From positions 140,419-204,418 of the forward strand of contig NZ_JADGMQ010000007.1 in the NCBI RefSeq assembly GCF_016124105.1: a stretch of DNA of 64,000 nucleotides, given 5' to 3'. Made by a program: the position numbers and the translations under genes. Shown piece after piece: positions 9,588 to 19,397 of this stretch. The stretch is from Aquamicrobium zhengzhouense (lineage in GTDB: Bacteria > Pseudomonadota > Alphaproteobacteria > Rhizobiales > Rhizobiaceae). The notes under the pieces are model-generated. The model had not been told where the DNA came from, did not search any database, and saw only the letters and a list, made by a program, of their open reading frames with translations. Numbering within the stretch: position 1 is the stretch's first letter; each line of letters begins with the position of its first letter.

Positions 9588-10792
9588 TCGGCTTTTCCCT
9601 GTGCGCCGGGCGATGATGCGGCTTCGATCACCGCATCAAGAACCACCGCGGCCGAGACGGCGAGAAGTACGGTCGGCAGTGCGCCAAGCAGTACCAGATC
9701 CGTTGCCATCTGTCCGAGCCCCTGAAACACGAAGACCCCATATCCGCCGCCGCCGATCAGGGCGGCGATGGTGACCAGCCCGATATTCTGAACAAGAACG
9801 ATCCGAATGCCGGTCAGGATGGTCGGCAGCGCCAGCGGAAAATCGACCCTTGCGAGCCGCTGCCATGCGGTCATTCCCGTGCCGCGCGCCGCATCCCGGA
9901 CGTTGTGCGGAACGCCAGCCAGCCCCGCGACGGTGTTGGCGACAACCGGCAGAAGCGAATAGAGAAACAGCGCAACGAAAGCCGGGGCGGTGCCGATCCC
10001 GCGGATCCCCAATTCGCTGGCACCCGGAATATTTGTTGCGATCCAGCCCAAGGGCGCGATGAGCAAGGTGAACATCGCCATCGATGGAATGGTCTGGATG
10101 GTATTCAGGATGTTTAGGATTGCGCTGCGCGTGGCGGGCAGGGCGTAACACACGAGACCGATCGGGATACCTGCCAGGATCGCCGCTGCCATCGAGCCCA
10201 TTGCGAGCACGAGATGGTTGCGGCCTTCCGCCCAGAAGGATGCCGCGCGGGTGGAATATTCCTTCAGGAGCGACAGGTCATCCCAAAGACCAGCTGCCAG
10301 CCCGAGGCCAAAGACAAGATAGAAGGCGGCAAGTATCACCAGCCGCACCAGCGGTTTGACGGACAGTCGCGACAGCGCGTCGATGATGAGAAGCGCAAAC
10401 GCAATCACCAGAAGCCAGAAGCCGGCGGCTGGCGAGACGCGTGCAAGTTTGTCGCCCTCGGAAGTCAGGTAACCCGCAGCAGTGCCGATGAGAAGGAGGA
10501 CGACGATCAGGCCCGCAAGACCTGATGCCAGGCGCAGAAGATGCGACCGTCCAAGCGCACCTGCCGCTGCCGCCGCGACGATCCCCAGCATCGCGGCCAA
10601 GGCGAGACTGGAGGGCAGCGCGTTCCAGAACTCGACCGCGCTTCCCTGCACGATCCGGTTTGCGCGAAACGTCGCAAAGGAGGCGCCACCAAGCCCCCAA
10701 CCCGTCAGCAAGGCGACCAGCAGACCAAGCTTATCGACATGCAGCGCCGCAATGCCCCTGGGCGAAGTGGCGGGGTTGGCCACCGGCGGCAC
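9584..10792 (-). CDS. yehY: Osmoprotectant ABC permease YehY-like
   Basis: This is a long permease of 402 residues, as expected for YehY. An N-terminal half with about five hydrophobic segments, not part of the standard permease fold, precedes a C-terminal OpuC-type permease domain with an EAA-like loop (VPHNVRDAARGTGMTAWQ, about 297-314). The stop codon of the binding-protein gene abuts its start. With YehW it forms a heterodimeric channel. Confidence 0.85.
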   Translation of the reverse strand: MPPVANPATSPRGIAALHVDKLGLLVALLTGWGLGGASFATFRANRIVQGSAVEFWNALPSSLALAAMLGIVAAAAAGALGRSHLLRLASGLAGLIVVLLLIGTAAGYLTSEGDKLARVSPAAGFWLLVIAFALLIIDALSRLSVKPLVRLVILAAFYLVFGLGLAAGLWDDLSLLKEYSTRAASFWAEGRNHLVLAMGSMAAAILAGIPIGLVCYALPATRSAILNILNTIQTIPSMAMFTLLIAPLGWIATNIPGASELGIRGIGTAPAFVALFLYSLLPVVANTVAGLAGVPHNVRDAARGTGMTAWQRLARVDFPLALPTILTGIRIVLVQNIGLVTIAALIGGGGYGVFVFQGLGQMATDLVLLGALPTVLLAVSAAVVLDAVIEAASSPGAQGKAE

Positions 10793-11704
10793 CTACTTCA
10801 TGAAGCCGTTTTCGGACAGAAAATCCTCGGCAACAGAACTGGCTGCCTCGCCGCCAACCTGAACGCGACCGTTAAGATCCTGAAGCGTGACGAGATCGAG
10901 TTTTTCGAACACCGGTTTCAGCAGATCCGCAATCTGCGGATATTGCTGCAAAACGTCCTCACGGATGATCGGCGCGGGCTGATAGACGGGCTGAACGTGC
11001 TTGTCGTCTTCAAGAACCACCAGTCCGGAGGAGGCAATGCCGCCATCCGTGCCATAGACCATGGCCGAATTGGCCCCGCTCGTCTGGTTCGCGGCCGCCG
11101 CGATGGTCGCGGCGGTATCACCGCCGGAGAGCGTGATGAGCTGATCGGCGGCAAGCTCGAACCCGTAGGCGCTCTGGAAGGCAGGCAGCGCCGCCGCTGA
11201 ATTCACAAATTCGGACGACGCTGCGAGAACCACCCCGCCGCCATCCTTCACGAACTTGCCGAAATCCGAAAGCGATTTCAGATTGTTGGCATCCGCAACG
11301 TCCTGCCGGATCGCAATGCCCCAAGTGTTGTTGGCGGGCGAGGGTGTCAGCCAGACGATCTTGTTGGCTTCAAGGTCGAGCTTGCTGGCCTCTTCATATG
11401 CCTGTGCGGCATCAGTCCAGATCGGCTCATCTGCCTTGTCGAAGAAGTAGGCCGCATTGCCAGTATATTCGGGATAGATGTGGATCTCGCCGGCAATGAT
11501 CGCGTTGCGGACCACAGGGGTGGCACCCAGCTGGATGCGATCCACGGTCGGAATGTCGCCATTTTCGAGGACGAGCCGGATGATGTTGCCAAGCACGCCG
11601 CCTTCCGTGTCGATCTTCGAGCCGACTATGACCTGAGCGTGAGACAGACCGGTTGTGATCAGGAGCGCCATCGTCGCCCCCAGAATGGATTCCCACGTTT
11701 TCAT
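10793..11704 (-). CDS. osmF: Osmoprotectant-binding protein OsmF-like
   Basis: This is the periplasmic binding protein of the YehZYXW-type system, 303 residues, against about 305 for E. coli OsmF. I chose the ATG of MKTWESILG because it gives a normal signal peptide ending at SHA-Q; the open frame extends 19 codons further, without signal-peptide character. The segment IVGSKIDTEGGVLGNI opens the mature domain and is typical of the OpuAC/OsmF fold. It heads the operon; its promoter lies in the divergent gap shared with the DMT permease gene. Confidence 0.85.
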   Translation of the reverse strand: MKTWESILGATMALLITTGLSHAQVIVGSKIDTEGGVLGNIIRLVLENGDIPTVDRIQLGATPVVRNAIIAGEIHIYPEYTGNAAYFFDKADEPIWTDAAQAYEEASKLDLEANKIVWLTPSPANNTWGIAIRQDVADANNLKSLSDFGKFVKDGGGVVLAASSEFVNSAAALPAFQSAYGFELAADQLITLSGGDTAATIAAAANQTSGANSAMVYGTDGGIASSGLVVLEDDKHVQPVYQPAPIIREDVLQQYPQIADLLKPVFEKLDLVTLQDLNGRVQVGGEAASSVAEDFLSENGFMK

Positions 11705-11812
11705 CACCCACTCCATGGATTTCGCGATAGTCCTAACGCATGCGGGGTCACCCGGTTGCATTCCGAGCGTAAACAGGTGCTATCAACACCACAAACAGAT
11801 TCGGAATTGATC

Positions 11813-12712
11813 TTGAGTCAGCCCCAGAACCGCTCTTCCAACAACCGTACCGGCATGTTGTACATGACCGCGTCCTGCGCAATTTTTGCGGCGCAGGATG
11901 GCATCTCGCGCCATCTGGCGGAGAACATCAGCGTCTACATGATCGTGATGGTTCGGTTCTGGGTGTTCGGGGCGCTGGCCCTTGCATGGGCAGCCCGAAC
12001 GAGCGGCGGCTTCAGGGCTGCGATTACCAGCGCCTATCCAGGCCTTCAGTTTCTGCGGGCCCTGATCATGATCGCGGAAATCTGCGTGATCATGTTCTCG
12101 TTCGTGAAGCTCGGCCTCATTGCCACCCACGCGGTATTCATCTGCTATCCGCTGATCATCGCTGCGTTGTCGGTACCTATTCTTGGAGAAAAGGTCGGCT
12201 GGCGACGGTGGCTCGCAATCTTCGTGGGCTTCATTGGTGTGCTGGTCATTATCAATCCCGGCTCAGGTGTTCTCAGCTTCTGGACCCTGGTTCCGCTTGC
12301 GGCGGCCCTGATGTTTGCGGTCTACAGCGTGCTGACACGCTATGTCGCGCAAGGCGACAGCGCCTCGGTCAGCTTCTTCTGGACAGGTGTTCTAGGCGCG
12401 ATCTTGATCACCCCCTTCGGCATCATGCATTGGGGGCCAGTATCCGGCGAGGAAGCTATCTGGCTTGGAGCCCTCTGTGTGCTGGCGATTGCAGGGCACT
12501 GGATGCTGATCAAAGCCTATGACACTGCCGACGCGTCCAGCATCCAGCCTTTTGCCTATCTGCAATTCCCGTTCGTCTCGATCGTTGGGCTGCTCGTGTT
12601 CAGCGAGGCGCTGAGCGTAAACGTGATCGTCGGAGCCGCTATCGTCGTCGGAGCGGGATTGTTCACGCTCTGGCGCGAGCGTGTAAGGCGGCTCGCTGCG
12701 CTGAAGAGCTAG
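11813..12712 (+). CDS. EamA/DMT-family permease
   Basis: This is a drug/metabolite-transporter permease of about 299 residues with two EamA repeats and roughly ten transmembrane helices (first at GMLYMTASCAIFAAQDGIS, last at VIVGAAIVVGAGLFTLW). I favour the TTG at 11813, which leaves a short hydrophilic tail before helix 1; an ATG at 11855 would start almost inside the helix. The open frame runs upstream into the promoter of the divergent osmF gene and is not likely coding there. The stop overlaps the convergent gene by 4 bases. The substrate is unknown. Confidence 0.8.
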   Translation: MSQPQNRSSNNRTGMLYMTASCAIFAAQDGISRHLAENISVYMIVMVRFWVFGALALAWAARTSGGFRAAITSAYPGLQFLRALIMIAEICVIMFSFVKLGLIATHAVFICYPLIIAALSVPILGEKVGWRRWLAIFVGFIGVLVIINPGSGVLSFWTLVPLAAALMFAVYSVLTRYVAQGDSASVSFFWTGVLGAILITPFGIMHWGPVSGEEAIWLGALCVLAIAGHWMLIKAYDTADASSIQPFAYLQFPFVSIVGLLVFSEALSVNVIVGAAIVVGAGLFTLWRERVRRLAALKS

Positions 12713-12945
12713 GCAGGGTCTTGATCTTCCGGCTCCGGGCCGGGTTCAAGTACGCCGAAATCGCCGGATTTTGATCCCGGCCTGGCAACGAGCTTGCCTT
12801 CCGCAGCCAATCCCCGCCGCAGAAGTTCGCGAACAGCAGCCGCGCGGCTGGGCATCCTTTGCTCGAAGCGCCAATCCTCCAGCGCTGCAAGCTCTTCCAC
12901 GGACAGCATGATCTGCAGTCGTTCCTGTCGCTCGAGGTCTGACAC
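12709..12945 (-). CDS. Ribbon-helix-helix-like small protein
   Basis: This is a 78-residue protein. I place the start at a GTG (12943-12945) because it has a good AGAGGGG ribosome site and the sequence then reads like rhizobial relatives (MSDLERQERLQIML); a longer frame from 13023 is open. The segment LQIMLSVEELAALEDWRFE followed by PSRAAAVRELLRRGL has the strand-helix-helix pattern of CopG/Arc-type DNA-binding proteins. The C-terminal tail is acidic and proline-rich. No toxin gene is adjacent, so a plain small regulator is the best guess. Confidence 0.65.
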   Translation of the reverse strand: MSDLERQERLQIMLSVEELAALEDWRFEQRMPSRAAAVRELLRRGLAAEGKLVARPGSKSGDFGVLEPGPEPEDQDPA

Positions 12946-13174
12946 GTGGCCCCTCTGAAGATGAGTAAGTTCTGCCTTTGGATCAAAATTAGGCAGGGCC
13001 CCAATCAGCGTCAAGTACATCAACTAGATGCGCCGAGCATTAGATGTAATCACATCAAGGATCGGGTAGTGCTAACTTGGCTAACTTTTTGAAAACAAAC
13101 GATAATTCTACGGAATTGCTTGCGTGACGCGATCAGGTGGGCTAAGGTTGTTCATCAAAGGAAAGGAGCCGATC

Positions 13175-13405
13175 ATGATGAAGAGGCTCGACTTGCCTGA
13201 ACTGAAAGCAGACCTGGCGATCATGGTGCAACAGGCAATGGCCAGGAACCGTGTCGTCAACGTCCCGGTGGTGGCAGAACGTCTCAGGCGCAAGCATGAG
13301 CATCTGAATATCGCACTGGAAGACCTCGAAGAACTTGTTCTTCGGTCAGCGAGCATGCTGCCCTATCCCATCGAGTTCGATAGCAACGGGGAACTTAACG
13401 GATAG
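13175..13405 (+). CDS. Small hypothetical protein, helical
   Basis: This 76-residue protein starts at ATG 13175 with the ribosome site AAAGGAG seven bases upstream; a frame open from 13124 lacks such a site. It is predicted mostly helical, with a central basic stretch (VAERLRRKHEHLN) followed by an acidic amphipathic helix (IALEDLEELVL). I do not recognise a family. It stands alone between the ribbon-helix-helix gene and the dehydratase gene. Confidence 0.6.
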   Translation: MMKRLDLPELKADLAIMVQQAMARNRVVNVPVVAERLRRKHEHLNIALEDLEELVLRSASMLPYPIEFDSNGELNG

Positions 13406-13429
13406 CCTGAGAGGACCTGTCTCCTGCTG

Positions 13430-13455
13430 GCCGATGACGCGCAAGCGCCATCGGC
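13430..13455. terminator. Hairpin between converging genes
   Basis: GCCGATG pairs with CATCGGC, with an inner CGC/GCG pair around a GCAA tetraloop. It lies between the plus-strand small gene and the 3' end of the dehydratase gene, so it could end either transcript. There is no T run on either side. Confidence 0.4.
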
Positions 13456-13476
13456 TCTCAGCAGATGCCGAGTTAT

Positions 13477-15258
13477 CTAATGGTTGTCGCGTGGCAGACC
13501 ACTGGTTTGCGCGATACGCTGATACTCGACAGCGGGCTTTAGCACCGCACCATTTCCGAGCTGGTCCACCATAGAGCGTTGGATTTCCTGCCATGGTGTC
13601 TGATGCGCGGGGAACTGATATCCGCCGTTAGCCGCAAGCTCGGCACGCCGGCTCGCCAGCTCTTCCTCCGGGACCAGCATGTTTGCCTCGCCCTTGCGCA
13701 GGTCGATGCGTACCCGGTCTCCGGTCTTCAGCAGCGCAAGTCCGCCGCCTGCAGCAGCTTCAGGAGAAGCGTTCAGGATCGAGGGCGAGCCAGATGTTCC
13801 TGACTGGCGACCGTCCCCGATGCAGGCCAGCGAGTGTACACCCTGCTTGATGAGGTAGTCCGGCGGGCGCATGTTGACGACTTCGGCCGCTCCCGGATAG
13901 CCGATCGGGCCTGTTCCCCGCATGAAGAGCAGGCAGTGCTCGTCAATCGCAAGTTCGGGATCATCGATGCGGTGGTGGTAATCTTCCGGGCCGTCGAAGA
14001 CGATCGCACGGCCCTCGAACGCTTCCGGGTCGTCCGGGTTTGACAGATAACGCGCGCGAAACTCCTCGCTGATCACGCTGGTCTTCATGATCGCATTGTC
14101 GAAGAGGTTGCCGCGAAGGACGAGGAAGCCGGCGCTCTTTCGCAAGGCGTTATCGAAGTCGCGAATGACGTCCTTGTTCTTGCTGGTCGCGCCGTCGCAG
14201 TTCTCGCCGATCGTCTTGCCGTTGACGGTCATCGCGTCGGTGTTGATGAGATTGTGCCGGATCAGTTCGCCGACCACGGCTGGAACGCCGCCCGCCCGGT
14301 GATAATCCTCCGCAAGGTAGTCGCCGGCAGGCTGCAGATTGACGAGCAGCGGCACATCGATACCGATTGTCTGCCAGTCCTGGAGGGGAAGATCGACGCC
14401 CATATGCCGGGCAATTGCGCCGATATGGATCGGCGCATTGGTTGAGCCGCCAATCGCTGAATTGACGACGATGGCGTTTTCAAATGCCTTTCGCGTCATG
14501 ATGTCCGACGGCTTCAGATCTTCATGAACCATCTCGACGATGCGCTTTCCGGTGCGCCAGGCAATTTCCGCCCGGTCACGGTGCGGCGCAGGGATCGCTG
14601 CAGAACCCGGAAGTTGCATGCCTAAGGCTTCTGCAAGCGAATTCATGGTCGAGGCGGTGCCCATCGTGTTGCAATAACCGACGGAGGGCGCAGAACTTGC
14701 AACAAGGTCGAGGAATTCCTCATAGCCGATCTCGCCCGCAGCCATCATTTCTCGGGCTTTCCAGACAATGGTGCCGGAGCCAGTGCGCTCGCCACGGTGC
14801 CAGCCATTCAGCATCGGGCCGACAGACAAGGCGATGGAGGGGATGTTGACCGTCGCAGCGGCCATGAGCAGGGCAGGCGTTGTCTTATCGCAGCCGATCG
14901 TCAGGACGACCCCATCGATCGGATAGCCGTAAAGAACTTCGACCAGCCCGAGATAGGCAAGGTTGCGGTCGAGGCCGGCGGTCGGGCGCTTGCCCGTTTC
15001 CTGGATCGGATGAACCGGAAACTCGAATGCGATGCCGCCGGCCTCCCGGATCCCGTCGCGAACGCGCTGGGCAAGGACGGTATGATGGCGGTTGCAAGGC
15101 GACAGGTCAGAACCCGTCTGCGCAATGCCGATGATCGGCTTGCCGGATTGCAGTTCTTCGCGTGAAAGCCCGTAGTTCATGTATCGCTCAAGGTAGAGCG
15201 CTGTCATGTCAGGGTTTTCAGGGGTGTCGAACCACGCGCGGGAGCGCAGCTTCTTCAT
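13477..15258 (-). CDS. Sugar-acid dehydratase, IlvD/Edd family (xylonate/arabinonate type)
   Basis: This 593-residue protein belongs to the IlvD/Edd Fe-S dehydratases that turn aldonic acids into 2-keto-3-deoxy acids. Three conserved cysteines that bind the cluster are visible: C55 (LSPCNRHH), C123 (IGCDKTTP) and C196 (VGYCNTMG). The whole chain, including the PRxNH C terminus, closely resembles Caulobacter D-xylonate dehydratase XylD (595 residues). L-arabinonate or another aldonate remains possible. It overlaps the DMT permease gene by 4 bases and is the last gene of the dctQMP-DMT-dehydratase operon, which faces the lacI-denD-xylX-like genes. Confidence 0.85.
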   Translation of the reverse strand: MKKLRSRAWFDTPENPDMTALYLERYMNYGLSREELQSGKPIIGIAQTGSDLSPCNRHHTVLAQRVRDGIREAGGIAFEFPVHPIQETGKRPTAGLDRNLAYLGLVEVLYGYPIDGVVLTIGCDKTTPALLMAAATVNIPSIALSVGPMLNGWHRGERTGSGTIVWKAREMMAAGEIGYEEFLDLVASSAPSVGYCNTMGTASTMNSLAEALGMQLPGSAAIPAPHRDRAEIAWRTGKRIVEMVHEDLKPSDIMTRKAFENAIVVNSAIGGSTNAPIHIGAIARHMGVDLPLQDWQTIGIDVPLLVNLQPAGDYLAEDYHRAGGVPAVVGELIRHNLINTDAMTVNGKTIGENCDGATSKNKDVIRDFDNALRKSAGFLVLRGNLFDNAIMKTSVISEEFRARYLSNPDDPEAFEGRAIVFDGPEDYHHRIDDPELAIDEHCLLFMRGTGPIGYPGAAEVVNMRPPDYLIKQGVHSLACIGDGRQSGTSGSPSILNASPEAAAGGGLALLKTGDRVRIDLRKGEANMLVPEEELASRRAELAANGGYQFPAHQTPWQEIQRSMVDQLGNGAVLKPAVEYQRIAQTSGLPRDNH

Positions 15259-16187
15259 GGGATATCTCCGGAAAGAGGATCAGTGGCGGCCGAAATTTCA
15301 CGTTGTTGCTTGCGCTCGCGCACATAGATGATGAGGCCGGACAAGGTGATGATCGCGGCTCCGATCAGCATGACCGGCCGCGGCAGATCGTCGAAGAACA
15401 GCCAGCCGAGGATGATTCCCCATGGCAGCATGGTGTATTGGAAGGGGGCAACGATCGCAGCGTCGGCAAGCTTTACTGCGCGGTTGACGCAGATATGGGC
15501 GAACATCGCCACGACGCCCAATGCGCCGAGCAGTAGAAAATCAGGTGCCGTTGGCGTGACCCAGCCAATGGGCGCAAGCACCAGTCCGGCGACCAGAGAT
15601 CCGGCCAACTGGAAGGTAACCAGTGTCTTGTCCGGCGTTCCGCGCAGCGTGCGCCCCGTTACCACCATGAGCGCGAAGGCAAGGGTTCCGATGATCGCTG
15701 CCAGGATCGCAAGCGGTTCGATCTCACCCGATGGAGTGAGAGCAATGACAACACCGATAAATCCAAGCGCGATAGCTGCCCAGCGGACCGGTCCGACACG
15801 CTCTCCAAGCAGGAAGGGCGACATGGCGGCAACGTAGATCGGCGCGGCAAGCCAATAGGTAACGACATCCGCCAATGGCAGGTAGGACACCGCAAAGTAG
15901 AAGCAGAACACCTCGACCGTGGAGCAAACCACACGAGCAAATTGCTGCCAGGGTCGCTCCACCTTGATCAGGGAAGAAAGCCCGGCCTGCCAGACGAAAG
16001 GCAGAAGGATCGCAAGCGCCACCGCCGATCTGATCAGGAGAACCTGACCGACCGTGTACGTAACCACCAGCCACTTCCCCATCGCATCATTGAGCGAGAA
16101 GAGGAAAATGGCGAGCACCATGATCAGCATGCCGCGTGCGGTATCGGACATGCCTTGCCGCCCGCTTCCCGTCGTTACCGATGTCAT
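15255..16187 (-). CDS. EamA/DMT-family permease
   Basis: This is a ten-helix DMT permease of about 310 residues with two EamA repeats; the DMT signature [10 protein letters not shown] falls in helix 1. The start could also be the ATG of MSDTARG twelve codons in. It lies between the TRAP binding protein and the sugar-acid dehydratase, and overlaps the latter by 4 bases. It probably moves a substrate or product of that pathway, which would give the locus two transporters. Confidence 0.8.
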   Translation of the reverse strand: MTSVTTGSGRQGMSDTARGMLIMVLAIFLFSLNDAMGKWLVVTYTVGQVLLIRSAVALAILLPFVWQAGLSSLIKVERPWQQFARVVCSTVEVFCFYFAVSYLPLADVVTYWLAAPIYVAAMSPFLLGERVGPVRWAAIALGFIGVVIALTPSGEIEPLAILAAIIGTLAFALMVVTGRTLRGTPDKTLVTFQLAGSLVAGLVLAPIGWVTPTAPDFLLLGALGVVAMFAHICVNRAVKLADAAIVAPFQYTMLPWGIILGWLFFDDLPRPVMLIGAAIITLSGLIIYVRERKQQREISAATDPLSGDIP

Positions 16188-16327
16188 CGCGCGGCTCCGG
16201 GAGTGGATGCTAAGGTCAGAGCGTCGCGAGCGACAATCAGATTTATCGGGATGGGTAGGGGGGCCATGTCACTTCTTTGCCAGGATGGTGGCGAGGCGTG
16301 AACACCCCGCCACCAAGTCTCAATTGA

Positions 16328-17341
16328 TTACTGCTTTCTGATCGCCGTCAGGGCAGCCTGCATCCGCTCGACCACTTCCTTGCCGATGCTTTCAGCGTGC
16401 TTGTCGTAGACGACCTGAGCCTTGTCCACCATACGCTGATACTCCTCCGGAGTGACCTCGTTCACCTGGAGGCCTGCCTCCATCACGCTCTCCAGAGACT
16501 TGTTCGACAGCTCGCGGCTGACGCGGCGCTGCTCGTCACGACCGACAATGGCGCATTCCTGAAGAGCAGCCTGTTCGTCCGCGCCGAGCGTGTCCCAGAT
16601 CGGCTTGGAGAACAGAAGCATGAACGGCGTATAGGCGTGACGCGTGACCGACAGATAGTCCTGAACTTCGTAGAACTTCGAGGTGTCGATGGTGACGAAC
16701 GGGTTTTCCTGCGCGTCAATCGTCTTGGTCTCAAGTGCCGAGTACACCTCGCCGAAGCTCATGGGCATCGCGTTTGCGCCCATATTGGCGAAGGTGTCGA
16801 GGAAGATGTTGTTCTGCATCACGCGGACGCGCATGCCTTCAAGATCTTCCCACTTTTCAACCGGCTTGCTCGAATTGGTCAGGTTGCGGAAGCCGTTCTC
16901 CCAATAGGCAAGGTTCACGACACCGTATTCCGGCAGCATGTCGGAAAGATACTGGCCAAACTCGCCGTCGAGCACAGCATCTGCTTCCTCCTCATTGGCG
17001 AACAGGAAGGGCAGGTCGAAAACGCCGAGTGCCGGGATGATGCCAACGAGTGGCGAAGATGAGGTGACAACCATCTCCTGCGTGCCCGAGCGAAGGGCCT
17101 GCGTCGCCTGAAGGTCTCCGCCCAGTGCGCCGCCCCAGAAGTCGGCGATCTTCATCTTGCCGCCGGACTTCTCGGTCAGGCAGGCGCGCATTGCTTCAAC
17201 ACCGTTGCCAACCGGGTGGTCCTGGTTGATGCCGTTCGACAGGCGAAGCACCCGATCTGCGAACTCGGCATGGGCGGGAAGGGTCGATGCAATCGCCATG
17301 GCGGCTGCAACTGTTCCCAAAAGGATCGATTTCAGTTTCAT
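16328..17341 (-). CDS. dctP: TRAP transporter solute-binding protein DctP
   Basis: This is a 337-residue periplasmic binding protein of the TRAP (DctP) family, with a signal peptide ending at AHA-E. The conserved segment GMRVRVMQNNIFLDTF (about residues 169-184) contains the arginine that salt-bridges the ligand carboxylate in this family. GGAGGAG sits just upstream of the start. It follows the dctM gene by about 40 bases, so the operon reads dctQ, dctM, dctP. With the dehydratase nearby, a sugar acid is the expected ligand. Confidence 0.88.
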   Translation of the reverse strand: MKLKSILLGTVAAAMAIASTLPAHAEFADRVLRLSNGINQDHPVGNGVEAMRACLTEKSGGKMKIADFWGGALGGDLQATQALRSGTQEMVVTSSSPLVGIIPALGVFDLPFLFANEEEADAVLDGEFGQYLSDMLPEYGVVNLAYWENGFRNLTNSSKPVEKWEDLEGMRVRVMQNNIFLDTFANMGANAMPMSFGEVYSALETKTIDAQENPFVTIDTSKFYEVQDYLSVTRHAYTPFMLLFSKPIWDTLGADEQAALQECAIVGRDEQRRVSRELSNKSLESVMEAGLQVNEVTPEEYQRMVDKAQVVYDKHAESIGKEVVERMQAALTAIRKQ

Positions 17342-17383
17342 TTCATTCTCCTCCGTTAATTGTTGTTTTTTGAAGCTGTCATC

Positions 17384-18661
17384 CTAGCGCAACCATGCGA
17401 GCGGCACGGTCACGATCTGAGGGAAGAACACGAGCAGGAACATCACAATTGTGTGCGCCAGCAGGAAGGGCAGGACGCCGATGATGACCTTGCCCATCGG
17501 CACTCTGGCGACGCCACTGACCACATTGAGCACTACGCCCACCGGCGGCGTGATCAGGCCGATGCAGTTGTTCATGATGAAAAGGACGCCGAAATAGACC
17601 GGGTCAATTCCTGCCTGGCGAACGATCGGCATCAAAACCGGCGTCATGATCAGGATCGTCGGGGTGAGGTCCAATGCGGTGCCAACGACGAAAACCAGCA
17701 CCATGATCACGATCAGCAGCAGAGTTGGGTGATCCATCAATGGACGCAGCACGCCGCTGATTTCTGCCGGAATGTTGGCGCTCGTGATCAACCAGGCCGA
17801 CACGAGGGCCGACGCAACCAGGAACAGCACGACCGCCGTGGTCTTGGCTGCCCGCAGAAATACGCCGTAGAGCTGGCTGAACTTGAGTTCGCGGTAGACG
17901 AACAGGCCGACGAAAAGGGCGTAGACGGCCGCGACGACTCCTGCCTCGGTCGGTGTAAAGATGCCGAAGCGGATGCCGCCCATGATGATGACCGGCATCA
18001 GAAGCGCCCAACCCGCCCGCGCGGTTGCTCGCCCGCGTTCGGCCCAGCTTTGCTTTGGCAACACCGCAACCTTGTCACGGCGAACGACGATCTGCCACGC
18101 GATGAGCAGCGCGACGCCCATCAGGATGCCCGGCACGATGCCTGCCAAAAAGAGCTGGGTGATCGATACGTTAGCAGCCACGCCGAAGACGATGAACGCT
18201 ACGGACGGCGGGATAACAGGGGCAATAATGCCGCCAGCAGCGATCAGGCCTGCCGATCGGGGAACGTCATAACCGGCAGTGCGCATCATCGGGATCAGAA
18301 TCGCGGCCAATGCAGCCGTGTCTGCAGCGGCAGAGCCCGAAAGCGAGGCCATGATCAGGGCCGCGACGATGGCGACGACGCCAAGTCCGCCGCGACGATG
18401 GCCAACCATAGCGATCGCAAAGTCGATGATGCGCTTGGACAGGCCGCCCGCATTCATCAATTCGCCTGCGAGAATGAAGAATGGAATGGCGAGGAGGATG
18501 AAGCTGTTGGCCCCCTCGATCATGTTTTGCGCAACGATCTGTGTGTTGAAGATGCCCATATAGGTCATCAGGGCAACGCCGCAGAACATCAATGCGAAGG
18601 CAATGGGCGTGCCGATTGCCATGGCGCCAAGAAGCGAGACGAGAAATACTACGATTGTCAT
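17384..18661 (-). CDS. dctM: TRAP transporter large permease DctM
   Basis: This is a 425-residue membrane protein of the DctM (YiaN-like) family with about twelve hydrophobic segments, the ion-coupled channel of the TRAP system. Family landmarks include the IPFFILAGELM segment near residue 60, GGIIAPVIPPSVAFIVFG near 144-161, and the C-terminal GLITPPVGVVLNVVSG. Its start overlaps dctQ by 4 bases. Confidence 0.9.
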   Translation of the reverse strand: MTIVVFLVSLLGAMAIGTPIAFALMFCGVALMTYMGIFNTQIVAQNMIEGANSFILLAIPFFILAGELMNAGGLSKRIIDFAIAMVGHRRGGLGVVAIVAALIMASLSGSAAADTAALAAILIPMMRTAGYDVPRSAGLIAAGGIIAPVIPPSVAFIVFGVAANVSITQLFLAGIVPGILMGVALLIAWQIVVRRDKVAVLPKQSWAERGRATARAGWALLMPVIIMGGIRFGIFTPTEAGVVAAVYALFVGLFVYRELKFSQLYGVFLRAAKTTAVVLFLVASALVSAWLITSANIPAEISGVLRPLMDHPTLLLIVIMVLVFVVGTALDLTPTILIMTPVLMPIVRQAGIDPVYFGVLFIMNNCIGLITPPVGVVLNVVSGVARVPMGKVIIGVLPFLLAHTIVMFLLVFFPQIVTVPLAWLR

Positions 18662-19194
18662 TCGCCGCGCCCCGTCAAAGCGTCCATGTCATCATAATCG
18701 CCAACGAACTGCGCGATTTCGTATTCCGTCACACGGCCGAGAAGGATCCTGATCAGCCGTACCGTCGCGATCAGGCCGATACCGATTGCGGTGAAGAAGC
18801 TGACGCCGAAGACGCCGATCATCGGCATGCCGCTGACTGGCGCTTTCATCGATGCGTTGATGGGCATCTGCAGCCAGGTGCCCCAGAACAGGATGGCGCA
18901 GCAGAAGATGATCATCGCGTTGCTGAGGCCCATGCAGATGACACGGCCGGGCCGGCCAAAGGTCCGCACCAGGGTCTCGACGCCCAGATGGCCGTGCTCA
19001 TGAAAGGTCACGACCGCGCCGATGAAGGTGAGCCAGATGAAGAAGAAGCGGGCCATCTCCTCGGAAATGGCGATGCCGGAATTGAAGCCGTACCGCAGCA
19101 CGACATTGACAAACACCATCAGCGCCATGCCGGCAATCAGCGCCACCATGACGAACTCGATGATGCGTGTGACAGTGGTGGCCGCTCTATGCAT
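18658..19194 (-). CDS. dctQ: TRAP transporter small permease DctQ
   Basis: This is the 178-residue four-helix DctQ (YiaM-like) subunit. The family's EEMARFFFIWLTFIGAV segment, on helix 2, is at about 44-60. It is the first gene of the minus-strand operon and lies back to back with the lacI gene across a gap of about 200 bases that holds a strong palindrome. Confidence 0.88.
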   Translation of the reverse strand: MHRAATTVTRIIEFVMVALIAGMALMVFVNVVLRYGFNSGIAISEEMARFFFIWLTFIGAVVTFHEHGHLGVETLVRTFGRPGRVICMGLSNAMIIFCCAILFWGTWLQMPINASMKAPVSGMPMIGVFGVSFFTAIGIGLIATVRLIRILLGRVTEYEIAQFVGDYDDMDALTGRGE

Positions 19195-19334
19195 GAGCCA
19201 ACTCCACCGCTGAGACTAGCGGTTCAGCAGAGTGCAAGTTTATTCCTCCCTTGGGGTCGCGCATTGATAGCAACGCACGATCCTCTCCCCGACATCGGCT
19301 GGGTATATTTATCGGCCGACTAGACAAATGGTTA

Positions 19335-19353
19335 AATGACAGCGTATGTCATT
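19335..19353. promoter_or_regulatory. Palindromic operator candidate between dctQ and lacI
   Basis: AATGACAGCGTATGTCATT is a perfect inverted repeat with 7-base arms and a 5-base centre. It lies 45 bases upstream of the lacI start and about 140 bases from dctQ, inside the only promoter region of the divergent locus. It is the natural candidate for the LacI-family operator. Confidence 0.55.
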
Positions 19354-19397
19354 GTCAATATCCGCCTCAGACAATAAAAAGCGGATTGGGGGAGGAC

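Noticed and set aside
16188..16327. Terminator between dctP and the DMT permease gene
   Set aside because: A GGTGGCG/CGCCACC pairing exists but has a long loop and no T run, and the genes look co-transcribed.
17360..18697. Open frame of about 445 codons antisense to dctM
   Set aside because: Very rich in His, Asp, Arg and Gln, the signature of a frame opposite a hydrophobic membrane protein; dctM itself is unmistakable.
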